Shown here in pieces: positions 36,031-46,027 of a stretch of 64,000 nt of DNA. The notes under the pieces are model-generated. The model saw only the letters and a program-made list of their open reading frames with translations. It had not been told where the DNA came from and did not search any database. The stretch is taken from the NCBI GenBank assembly GCA_032768795.1, contig CP136491.1, positions 248,001 to 312,000 on the forward strand, read 5' to 3'. Numbering within the stretch: position 1 is the first letter of the stretch; the number at the start of each line of letters is the position of its first letter. The translations under genes were made by a program, and so were the position numbers. This DNA is from Tremella fuciformis. Its lineage: Eukaryota > Basidiomycota > Tremellomycetes > Tremellales > Tremellaceae.

Positions 36031-37555
36031 TCATTCTAGCCCCTCTTTCCTCCTCCATTCTTTCCGGATGACCTCGCAGCGCTGTACGAGCCCCTGTCCG
36101 ATATCCGAAGCCTCCTCCCAGCAGTCCACCTCGCCGTAATTGACTTTTGTCTTGCCCCATCGAGTAGACTCGACTGAGAATTTGGGCGACGGGACGGTGT
36201 GTGGGGAGGGCAGGTAGAGAGCGTCGACCAGTGCGGCGTACAGCATGGGACGGGCGGCCTCGGTCGCGTAGACTGGGTGCCAGGGAGAGCCGAAGAGCCG
36301 GGCCTGGGGTCAGCGCGAGCCGCACCTTCCGGCGAGCGACACGAGGACGAGGACGAAGAGGAGATACAGGAGAGACAAGAAACAGTGTGGGGGACTCACT
36401 GCGTAAAAAGCGATCCAGTTGAGAAACCACATGAAGCGCTGGAAGAGGCCGCCGCCGAATCCCTCGCGATTGATGTTGGTCGCCACGCACCCCGGGTCCG
36501 CAAGTAGACATCGCACCTGCCTCTCTCCGTCTCCTGCCTCCTCCCCAGACTCGTCGTCTTTCGCTTCAGGCTCCCCAGTCGACTCGACCGAGGCTGGATC
36601 CTCCCCGCCACCGTACTCCCTGTCCAGCTCGCAAAAGATCAAATCGGCCATGTACTTGCTGGGCGAGTACGTCTGCTCGTACTCGAGCAGCTGATAGTCG
36701 TGCAGTGGCTCCGGCACAAGGTGGTCCAGCGACGCGGTGCACGACGACGTGTACACGACCCTCGGGGAGAATGGCAGGCGCGCAGGGGAGCGCCTTAGAA
36801 GCGGCATGAGCTCGCGCACCAGCACGTACGGCGCGAGGGTATTGACGCTCCACACGGCGCCGCGGCCGTCGGGCGTCACCCACCCCACGCGCTCGCGCAT
36901 GAACACGGGGTGGCTCGTCGCGTACGCATAGCCGTCCACGATCACCTGCCCGATGAAGCGGCCCCAGTTCAGGCTTGTGAATGCCGCCAGGCCCGCGTTG
37001 AGGTAGAGCGACGTGATGTGCGGGTACGACGACCGCAGGCGCTCGGTGAGCGCCAGCAGCCCTCGCGGCCCGCCGACAGACGCGAGGTCGCATTCCTCGG
37101 CGACGATGCGCAGCCCGGCGTCCCATCCCTCTCGCACGGGCTGACGTCTCTTCTTGCGCCGGGCGAGCTCGCGCGTGTGTTCGCGCAGCACGATGGATCG
37201 CGTCGACTCGGCGTCCTCTTTCTTGCGGCACACGAGGATGAGTGTGAGTGTCGGTGGTGGGCCGGGCTGCCGCTTGGGGCTGGCGGGCGGGTAGAGGTGT
37301 CGCAGGGAGGGGGGGAGGGCGGAGAGCTGGGGGGCGGACTCGGGGAGGGGCTGGCCGGGGGGGAGCGAGAGGACGCGCAGGAGGAGTCGGCAGATCCCAA
37401 GGCCCATCCCGCTGAGCTCAGCTCGGCTCGGCGCTGCGCTACAACACCAAAATGGGGAGGGCGCACCTGTTGGCGCCTGTCACCACGGCGATGATACGAT
37501 TCGAGTCCCCGTCCTCGACCGGCGACGCCGCGGTGGACGACCGCGTTGAGACCAT
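36031..37555 (-). CDS. ERG27: 3-keto-steroid reductase of sterol C4 demethylation
   Basis: Three exons (37555-37467, 37411-36400, 36303-36031) give 457 residues. It is a short-chain dehydrogenase. The NADP-binding loop TGANSGMGLG is created across intron 1. NAG lies in YLNAGLAAF, the SSC strand in VVYTSSCTASLDH, and the catalytic pair in YSPSKYM. The long insert, the WDAGLRIVAEECDLASVGG segment, the late hydrophobic MWFLNWIAFYA and the C-terminal LFGSPWHPVYATEAARPM are the Erg27 family pattern rather than that of a generic SDR. It reduces the 3-keto sterol after C4 decarboxylation, together with Erg25, Erg26 and the Erg28 scaffold at the ER. An acidic loop (DDESGEEAGDGE) interrupts the domain before the Pro-Gly motif (LADPGCVAT). 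Confidence 0.9.
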
Positions 37556-37884
37556 TTTTACACGGTCGGGGACTGTCTATGCACAGCGCGTCGAGTCGTC
37601 CTCCGCCTCGTGTCTTCTCTGCCCGCCTCTATGTTGCCCTACAGCCAATGTCGAATGCATAAAAGTGTTGGCGGACCCGATCGATGCTCGGTGATGATAC
37701 GAGTCACGTGATTTCGAGATGAGCGAGGTTACGAAGCAACAAGACGCGTCTTCTTTCTTTTCATCGTCCACCACCACCACACCATCACTCTTCTCATGTA
37801 ATTACCGCTCGTCAAGGCTGCCCATCCCACTCGCCTCACTCAAAAAGTCTCACTCAGCATCCCTCAGAGACACCATAAGCGTGG
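37556..37884. promoter_or_regulatory. Divergent region ERG27/unknown gene
   Basis: 329 bp between start codons. An open frame from 37719 upstream of the next gene is out of frame with its exon 2 and is probably leader sequence. Confidence 0.45.
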
Positions 37885-39936
37885 ATGTCAAGGTGAGTCA
37901 CCTTTTCGTCCCGATAAGCCGCTGATGGCCAGACGCCGCGAAGCGGCTGAACTCGCCCGCGCTCTCGCCCTCTCTACCCAGGAAGCAGCCATCATCACGA
38001 GCCTCAGTACCGCGTCGGACAGCCCGGCCATACATACTTCGGCCACCTCGGCCCACGATTCGAGGGAGATGGAGTTGCGGCCCGTGTACGAGATGACGAC
38101 TGTTGATCCTGCGGCCATCATGCGGCCACCGACGAGCAGCATCGCGGACCCATCTAGTTCGAGGGGCAGCGGGTCGTCAGCTATCAACGGTCAGCGCAAC
38201 AACTAATCGTCTTGGGAGAAGCTGACGTCGCAGGCCTCATGAGCGTGATTCAGTCGTTCACGCCGAGTCATCTGCTGCACCAGTCCGACCACGTCCCTGG
38301 ACTCACAGCGTCCCGCATATCGGTGCAGAGCCTGACGGGACGATCTTCGCCCATTAGCGGAGGTGCCATTCCTTCCTCGCGGCTAGGCTCGTCCAGCAAG
38401 ACGTCTAACCCGACCGCTTCGGGCAGTAGCGACTCGTCCCGCCGGCCGCTGTTCTCGCCGACGCAAGTATCTGCGCCTGCGGGGCAGATCCCGACCCCTG
38501 CAATTCCCGTTGAGCCAGTACCCCGGACCCCGCTTCCGCGCACAGCAACTCCTCCGCAAATGCGCGCAGTCACCTCTGCCTATGCCCTGTCTTCATCCCC
38601 TGAGGCAGAGACTCGCCCGGAACCCGCGAAAGGCCGCGTGCCCTTGTCCGACTCCGCGGAGCCCGAGGAGCCTGTCGAAGCACCTAAGCCGCCAACGTCC
38701 CCACGAACCAAAAACGTCGTCCAAGTCGTGCTCTCCTCGCGCCATCGCAGTCCTTCCAAACGTGTCCGCCAGAGCTCGCCCAGCTCGCCAGACCCGTTGA
38801 ACCTGGGCCCGCGGTCCTCGGCAGGGTCTGCCGAGGGCCGGACACCGCTCATCTCGACGAAACGTGGAGAGGTTTTGCCTCCCGCCTCGAAGAGATTGAC
38901 GCCGCAAGACTCGTTCGCCGAGAGCGTTCCCGTCGTCCGCATCTCCGCGCGACAACAGCAGGCAAAGGCCAAGGAGGAAGCGGCTAAAGCGGAGAGGCGG
39001 CGGCTGAGGGCCGAGAGGAAAGCTCGAGAAGCTGAGGAGAAACGAAGAGCCGAGGAGGCTGTAGGGGATATTGAGGAGAGCATCGAATATATGGGACAGA
39101 GTTCCGCAGCCAGTAGCAGGAAGGCTTCGCAAAAAGAGCCAAAAAGGACAAGAGAGCAGCATGTCGAGGACAAAGGGTTGAAGCAAGACAGCAAGCGGGC
39201 CAAGCGAGGTGTCTCGCCGAAGGTGGATCCGGCTCCCGCCCCGGCGCGCTCTTCGACCAGAAAAGACCGACGGTCGAGCCGGCTGTCGCCCGAGAGGGTA
39301 GCGGCAGTAGACGTGGAGGCCGAGGACACTCCCACGACTGGACTTAATCTCCAACCACCTGATCTCGAGAGCACAAAATCTCCCGCAAAAGCCACAGTCA
39401 GATCACCAACGAAATCGGCCAAGCGAAGTAGAGTGGTCGAGTCTCCAGTGGAAGCAGATGAGAATGAACCCGCCGCACCAGAAAATGGCAAGGCTGCTGC
39501 ATCAGCGGATCCAGAGCCCGTCAAACCCGCCAGCGAACCCTCCAAATCAGTCTCGCCCGCCAAACGCTCCCCGCTGAAATCTCTGCCTGCTCGTCTGAAC
39601 TCTCCCGCGCTCTCAGTGTCCTCCCCGGCCAACAGATATTCTCCCGGACCATCGAAAGACGGGATCAAGTGGAAGACGAACCGATCAGACTTGTCCTCGG
39701 TCCTGTCAAAATTCCAAGGGTCGAAATTGACCGGCATGTCGCGCAAGCTCAAGATCGTACCGCTGCACAGCAAGATCGGGCCCCCGGCCAAAGCCCCGCC
39801 GCCTCTGCCGAAGAAACCTGAGAAGCGGAAGAAGGGCGAGTCGGACGAGGACACCGAGGAGGATGAAGGCGATGGGGAGGAGAGGAGGGCGAAGCGGGAT
39901 AAGGAGTGGCTGATGCAGGATGATCAGGGGTTTTAG
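37885..39936 (+). CDS. Unrecognised disordered, highly charged protein (probably nuclear)
   Basis: Exons 37885-37892, 37933-38189 and 38234-39936 give 655 residues beginning MSRRREAAELARALALS. If the 8-nt first exon is wrong, the ATG at 37925 gives the same protein two residues from the start. Residues 110-290 are Ser/Pro-rich with many SP/TP sites. A single basic-acidic helix follows around residues 300-350 (ARQQQAKAKEEAAKAERRR). Then come KR-rich stretches resembling nuclear localisation signals and repeated SPAK/SPTK sites. The C terminus is the most ordered-looking part: IKWKTNRSDLSSVLSKFQG, RKLKIVPLHSKIGPP, and an acidic end. I recognise no family. The multiple Ser-Pro sites and basic patches suggest a cell-cycle-phosphorylated chromatin protein, but that is inference only. 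Confidence 0.75.
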
Positions 39937-40055
39937 GATTTGAGGCTTATCTGTCATGCTGCGAGTATCTTGGTCAGAAGTATACATGTTCGTATACGGG
40001 TATTAATGCATGTCTGTCTTGTCTCGTCTTGAATTATCTTTGTCTGAATGGTCGG

Positions 40056-40357
40056 CTAGATGGGGATCGGGAGCACTTCGTCGAATGAGAGAATGTGGGC
40101 TGGGCGAGGTGTAGCTGGTGGTCTGTCGCTGCTGCTCTCTCTTCGTATTGATGCAAAAGACGAAGGCGGTGGCGACGGTAGAGAAGTTGGAGGAGGAGAA
40201 GGAGGGATGTGCATAGCGGCGAGGTGAATCGGGAGATAAACCGACTGTAGTCTGACACATGAATCAGCCGACTAGCTCCGGCGCGCGCACGGACGAGTCG
40301 CCGGCCAATTCGGACTCACCCCAGTCCGTGAACCTGGACAGCCTTGCCAGACGACAT
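40056..40357 (-). CDS. Possible small gene, 77-residue Pro/Ser-rich protein
   Basis: Exon 1 is 40357-40320 and exon 2 is 40251-40056. The 68-nt intron has a GTGAGT donor, a CTGAT branch and a TGTCAG acceptor. The joined reading frame is 78 codons with a stop. It begins MSSGKAVQVHGLGLQSVYLP, continues into a proline-rich middle (HIPPSPPPTSLPSPPPS) and ends HILSFDEVLPIPI. No family is recognised. Support comes only from the good splice sites and the exact in-frame stop. The exons lie in two frames, so no single-frame scan would show it. It could be fortuitous. Confidence 0.45.
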
Positions 40358-40878
40358 GATGAGTGATAGTTTTTGTTTCGCGTTGTCTCGGGAGGGACAC
40401 TACTGTCTGTCAAGCAAGGCATGCATATCTACCTGGAGCCTCTGGATATTTCGCCCTCGGGTTTGTACGGAAGCGTGCCTCTTCCCAGCTCATCCTCGCC
40501 GTCCATGCCCGCGACCAGCGCCTCGAGTCACAAAGACGCATGCATCTGCACATCGTGAAGCTCACTACGGAACCGACCACCACCTCCATGTGAACTCGAA
40601 TCAGAACGCTCTCGTTCATCCCATTATTGTCGGTCCAGTCAACGCCGCAAGCGGGTGTCTCACTTCTGCTCCAAAGGTGGATGGACCATTGGATAACCAT
40701 GCATCGGTATGAGGAATCATCACTATCTACCATGACGACTATGTAATGCTATTTCCCCTTTGGATCGATTACACCACACCCCACCACATTATCATGACAC
40801 CCTCGCCCATCATCAAAGATACAATCGTCACACGCCCTCCCTCTCCCATCTAACACCGTCATGCACCCAGCGGCAGCA
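40358..40878. other. Intergenic region between the small gene and the nucleoporin 3' end
   Basis: 521 bp. It holds the putative promoter of the small gene and the nucleoporin 3' UTR. ORFs of 60-120 codons overlap here in several frames with no recognisable content. Confidence 0.45.
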
Positions 40879-43800
40879 TCACCGCTTCGTCCCCGTGCGC
40901 CTGAGCGGCTTGATGCGCCGTCCGCTCGGACTGCCGGGCACGTCGCCCGCCTGACCCATACTGAATCCCGCATCTACACCGGGACTGCCGAAGCGCGGCG
41001 CGGCGCTGCCTCCGGGCGTAGTGGGCGCCGGTGCGCCTGCGCCCGCGCCAAAGACGAACGGCTGGCTGCTCGGCGTGGTGGAGGCTCCAAAGGCGAATGG
41101 CGTCGCTGCCTGACCTGGTGTGGACGTTGGCGTGCTGGAAGCTGCGCCAAAGGTGAACGACGGCTGTGCCGGCTGGGCGGCATTGCCAAATCCACCGAAC
41201 GAGCTCGAAGCTGGCTGACTGGCGGGTGTGGAGCCGAAAGAGAAGCCAGGCGTTGCGGGAGCGGGATTGGACGAGCCAAATCCTCCACTTGCAGAGCTGC
41301 CGAACGGGTTCGAGGCCGGTGGAGCAGCAGCGGGGGCCGAGGTGCCATTGGCTCCGAACGCAGGTGTGGCCTGGCCAAATGCCGGCGTCGGCTGCGCGGA
41401 GGGCGAGCCGAACCCGCCATTGGCCGCAGGAGTCGAACCGGATCCGAACGCGAAGGGGGTCGGGGCAGAGCCAAAGGCATTGGTACCTGGAGCCGTGGGG
41501 GACTTGGCAGCAGTCGCGGCTGGGCCAAACGGATTCGTGGGAGCTGCTGACGATGCACCAGAGGGCGGCTGGCCAAACGGTGACGCGCCCGAAGCAGGGG
41601 CGGGGGCACCAAAGCCAGAACCAAAGCCGCTTGATGCTGCTCCTGTACCGAACGGGCTGGCACTTGTCGTGGCGTTGTTCGCTGCGGTGCCAAAGGCGCT
41701 CGACGCGCTAGGGGCCGGCGTGCTCGTGGAACCGAATGAGAACGAGGTAGACGATGCGGGAGCGGCGGGCTTGGGAGCCTCGGCCGGCTTGGTGAAAGAG
41801 AAGCCGCCGGGGGTGGAAGAGGGCGTCTCAGCAGGCTTTCCGAAACCGAACGGCGCGGGCGAAGAGGCGCCATTCGGTACGGACTCGGCGGGTTTCGTGA
41901 AGGAGAAACCGCCCGTTGCAGGTTTAGGCGCTTCAGCCGGCGGAGCAGCTGCGGGGGTCCCAAAGCTGAATCCTAGGGAGCTCGAGGCAGGCGCCGCCGG
42001 TGTCGACGCGGAAGTAGAGCCAAACGAGAATCCCGACGACTTAGGAGCCACATCTTTCTTCTCCGCCGCAGGAGTAGAGGTCGATCCAAACGAGAAGCTG
42101 CTGGAGGCGGGGGCAGGAGCCGCAGCAGGGGTGCTGGTCGAGCCGAAAGAGAACTTGGGCGGCTCGGCGGGTTTAGCGGGCGCAGCTGTCGATCCGCTTG
42201 GGGTGCCAAAGGAAAAGCCGGGTTTGGCGGGCTCGGACGCAGTCGGGGTAGCAGTTGCAGCTTGAGCAGGCTTTGCACCAAAGCTGAACGACGGAGCAGC
42301 AGGGGCATCGGTCTTGGGCGGTTCTGCCGTGGTACCGGCGCCAAATGCGAACGGGGAGGGGGTGCGACTGGGGGTCGAAGCCGGTTCGGCGGGCTTGAGA
42401 CCAGGCGACGCGGAAGGGAGAGCGGCCGTGGTGCCCTCGGCGGGTTTAGGCAATCCGAACGAGAAGCTACCGGCAGGAGGAGCGCCCTTTGGGGTCGTCG
42501 AGCCTGCGGAATCGGACTTGGGGATGCCAAAGTTGAACGTGGGGGCAGGGGCGGTGGAGGTCGCGCTTGAGGCAGCGGCCTCAGCAGGCTTGGGCGTACC
42601 AAAGTTGAAAGTGGGGGTGGCAGTCCCAGACGGCGGGGTAGACTTCTTGCCGAAAAAGTCGGGCACGGTTCCGTTCGGTGCAGTTGAGGAATCGGTAGAG
42701 GGTGGTTTACCGAGACCGAGACCGGATGAAGCAGTCTTAGCCGGCGGGACGAAGAAAGACGAGGTCTCAGGGGCTTTGGGTGCCGAGGGTTGAGGGACAG
42801 CGAGGGAGGGCTTGGGACCGTTGGTGAGGGCGAAGAAGCCATTATTGTCTGCTTTGAGCGGGGCGGCTTTCTCGGCGGCAGGAGCGGTCTTTTCGGGAAC
42901 GGTGGGCGGAGAATCAGGCTGGGCAGTGATGGAGTTCCCGGCGAGGGGCGAGGACGAGCGAGGGCGAGTCGACATGGCGGCACCGAGTAGACGGGAGCTC
43001 TTCGCTGGGGGCTTGGCAGCTGGCGGACCGAGACGACTGAGGAGAGAGCCGCCAGCCGGCGAAGCCGACTGTTCTTGCGCCGGCTGGGGTGGTGCGGGCT
43101 TTGGCGCGGAGGACTGTTCGGCCGGCGGGGTTGCCGCACCGAGGTTGAACGAGATGCCCGAGAACGACGGAAGGGGGATCTTGTTCTGCTCCAGCTCATC
43201 CATGAGCGGGAGGTCCTCTTCGCGGGCCGAGTATCGCCCGGTGCTGGCTCCGCTGGGCGAAGGCTCGCGGGAAGACTGGTAGCTTGCCGAGCCCTGATGC
43301 GTGCGTTTGGTGACGGCAGTCTTCGCCCTCAAGCTGGATGCTCCACGAGACTCGCCGTCATCTCTCACGCGATAGCCAGAGGAAGAAGCGGTGGGCTTGT
43401 CCGCAGGCGACGGGGCGGTCTCGGTGATGGTGGGGACTTCGGGCACAGCAGGCGGAGGGGAGGTGGAGATACCCTTATCGGCAGTCGTCTTCCTCTTGCC
43501 CCGCTTGGCAGTTGCCTTGGGCGTAGCTTCGACCTCGTCCACCACGGCCTTCTTGATCGAGCGTCCGCCTCGTTTCTTCGGCGTCTCCTCCTTGTCTGCA
43601 GAATGATCTCGCCGGAGCCGACTGGATCTCCGAGGGGAAGGGGCGGGCGCAGGCTCAGGGGACATGGTCTGATCGGCACTGGGCGAACGCCGACTGCTGA
43701 CAGGGGACCGTCGATCAGGCTCGGGGCTGGCACTATATGAAGAATCCCGTCGATAGCCACCTGCCCATCAGCCACCGAAATGGCGCCAACAGTATAGACT

Positions 43801-45614
43801 CACCGTCCATATTGGCCTCTTCACTTCGTCGTGCATCCCGCAAAGACTGATCCGCCTGGAGTCGCCTGCCATACGGGCTGATCAGGACGGACAGCCTCTC
43901 ATCGCCCAGCCGATCCCTATCCCGCCTCTGTTTGGCCGAAGCACCCGCCTGCGCAGTGGCCAATGGGACCTGTACTGCTTTCCGAATCGACCTCGAGGAT
44001 GCTCCAATAAGCTCAGAAGGGAGCGGTCCCTCTGACCAAGGTTTACGGGCGTCAGACAGGGGTGTCTTGCGGAGAGACTCGAGGGCAAAGAGGATACGCT
44101 CCGCTTCGTTCTGATGGACAGGCGGCTGGGCATCCGCACGCAGTTCCGCCTCGCGCACAAAGCCCTGCTCGCCATCCCACACCAGAGGCCCTTTACGTAT
44201 CTTGGGCATGCTGGTGGACGGGGCGAGAGAGGCATGTCGACGGACCGAGGCCGAGGCAGGCGAGGCCGAGCCCCAACGATCACGCATGAACCAGTCCTGC
44301 TGATTATGAGGTGATCTCTACCACGCAAAAAGAACGCACCAGAGCACTGTTATCCCGCGCGCCTTCACGTTCTCCATCCACGCTCATACGGTCGTCGGGG
44401 CGTTCCCTGTGGACATCTCCATTCGTGCCAAACAACATGGAGCTGGAAGGCCGTAAGGGTCTCGGGGGCGTATGCCGCGTCATCGAAGCGTCTGACGCCA
44501 TGGAGATACTGGGGTGCCGGCGGATATTGGAGACCGTCGCCGAGCGTGTGAGACCAGCCGATGGCTGGCGGACAGAGGCCGTCTGGCGGGTGAGCATGGT
44601 GGGTTGACGAGGACTGAGAGGGGACGGGGGAGCGCGAAAGGGCGAAGCAGACGGTAAAGCATAATCGCGATCTGCCGTTCTGCTCGGTGTGCGCCTGCTG
44701 GGTGTGTTGCCTTGGCGTGGCGGCTCAGGCTCCGTTCTCCTGACCTTCCACGGACTCCAATGTTCCGGCTCCTCGGGCCGATGATGCCTCTTGTCACCCA
44801 CTTCCGCCTGGTGCTCCATCTCCTCTGCATCCGGGAGCTCGAGATCATCGTCCCCGGCCAGACTGGCGAGGTCGAGACGCTTGGAGCGCGTTAGGAGACC
44901 TTTCGAGCGGGTATTCCGCGCAGGGGAGAGGGCAGCGGTCGGCGGGTCGAGGTACGGCGTGCTCCTGGAGGCCGCGAGGGGCCTGGAGAAATTCTGCACC
45001 GTGTGGCTCTTCTGCAAGTGGGAGTGGGACTTGGGGGTGAGCGAGACGTGCGCGGGAAGAGGGGGGAGCATGAAGCCGGAGACGGCGCGGCCCACAATCG
45101 GCGGGTCGTACTCTCCTCGCTGGGCGCGGGGCTTGGAGGGCGAAGCCGCTGCGGCGGCCTCAAAGTCGGGATCTTCGAGGTCGTGGTCGAAGCGATCCGA
45201 GGCCGACGCCGACGCCGTGGGCGGAGGGCGGGAGGACTTGGCCGGGGTGGAGGACTTGGAGGGTGTCGCGAGCCACTGTAGAGGCCGAGAGAAGATAGAC
45301 TTGACAGTAGAGAGGATCGAGGCGTCTGGACCAGTGGCGCCTCGCGCAAGGGAGCGCGCGAGCGAGCCGGACGAGTTGCTCTTGACCATGCCCGGGCGGG
45401 TGGATGGCGGAGGGGCCTGCTTGGTAGGTGATACACGGGCAAAGTCGTCCCCGTTCTCGTGAGGGATACCATTGGCGGCGGGGTGGACGGAGCCATTGGA
45501 GGGAGGACCGGCGTAGCTGGACGGGCGCGAGTATGGCTTGTTGAGCGAGTGCAGGCGCGGGTTGACCGAGGGGCGGGTGGCGCCTGTGAGGGGGTGGTAT
45601 TCGGTCTGGGACAT
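40879..45614 (-). CDS. FG nucleoporin of the Nup1/Nup60/Nup153 type
   Basis: Three exons (45614-44340, 44296-43804, 43760-40879) give 1549 residues in one frame. The C-terminal 900 residues hold dozens of FSFG, FNFG, FAFG and GFG repeats in Ser/Thr/Ala/Pro spacers, a classic FxFG nuclear-pore barrier domain. The protein ends in a basic RRIKPLRR stretch. The N-terminal part has an amphipathic helix at about residues 98-116 (ASILSTVKSIFSRPLQWL), like the membrane-binding helices of yeast Nup1/Nup60. It also has a middle segment KIRKGPLVWDGEQGF. It is therefore a nuclear-basket-side FG protein, and an exact one-to-one name is not justified. The start MSQTEYHPLTG was preferred over an upstream in-frame ATG at 45794 because the upstream stretch has leader-like composition. 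Confidence 0.85.
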
Positions 45615-46027
45615 CCTGCGAGGCGCACAGTGAATAGCGCAGTGGATAGGTAGGAGACAGATGCCGTTCGTAGAGGTCGTGAGATGGACAAAGAAGTCAG
45701 TTTTTACAGGATACTGTCCTCCCGTCTTTCCTAGTCGAGGTCGGGCTCGGGTCGTCGTCGATGTGCCTCGTGTCGTCAGTCCCGCCTTGCCCACCTGCCC
45801 AGAGGAGAAAGGGGCTGATGACCGGGACGAGAGAGGGAGAAGGGATGGGAGGTCAGCGACAGGCTAAAAGTTCAACGAAGCGCTCCCCGGGGGGTAAGTC
45901 AACGTCGACACGCCGCGTGCCTATTAGAAGCCAAAATAGTTTCAAGGTGCCTATTTACTTCGGCTGCTAGCATCGACATCTTTGTGGCGTATGGCATACG
46001 AGTAATCTTCTGAACAGCACACTGCAA
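45615..46027. promoter_or_regulatory. Upstream region of the nucleoporin gene
   Basis: 413 bp between the nucleoporin start and the stop of the next minus-strand gene. It contains the nucleoporin promoter and leader. No gene seen. Confidence 0.45.

Noticed and set aside
37719..37925. Open frame MSEVTKQQDASSFF as the N terminus of the unknown gene at 37.9 kb
   Set aside because: Its frame does not join exon 2 through the GTGAGT donor at 37893; the phase fits only the ATG at 37885.
45614..45794. Upstream ATG at 45794 as nucleoporin start
   Set aside because: The added 60 residues look like leader sequence, and the MSQTEYHPLTG start is a better protein start.
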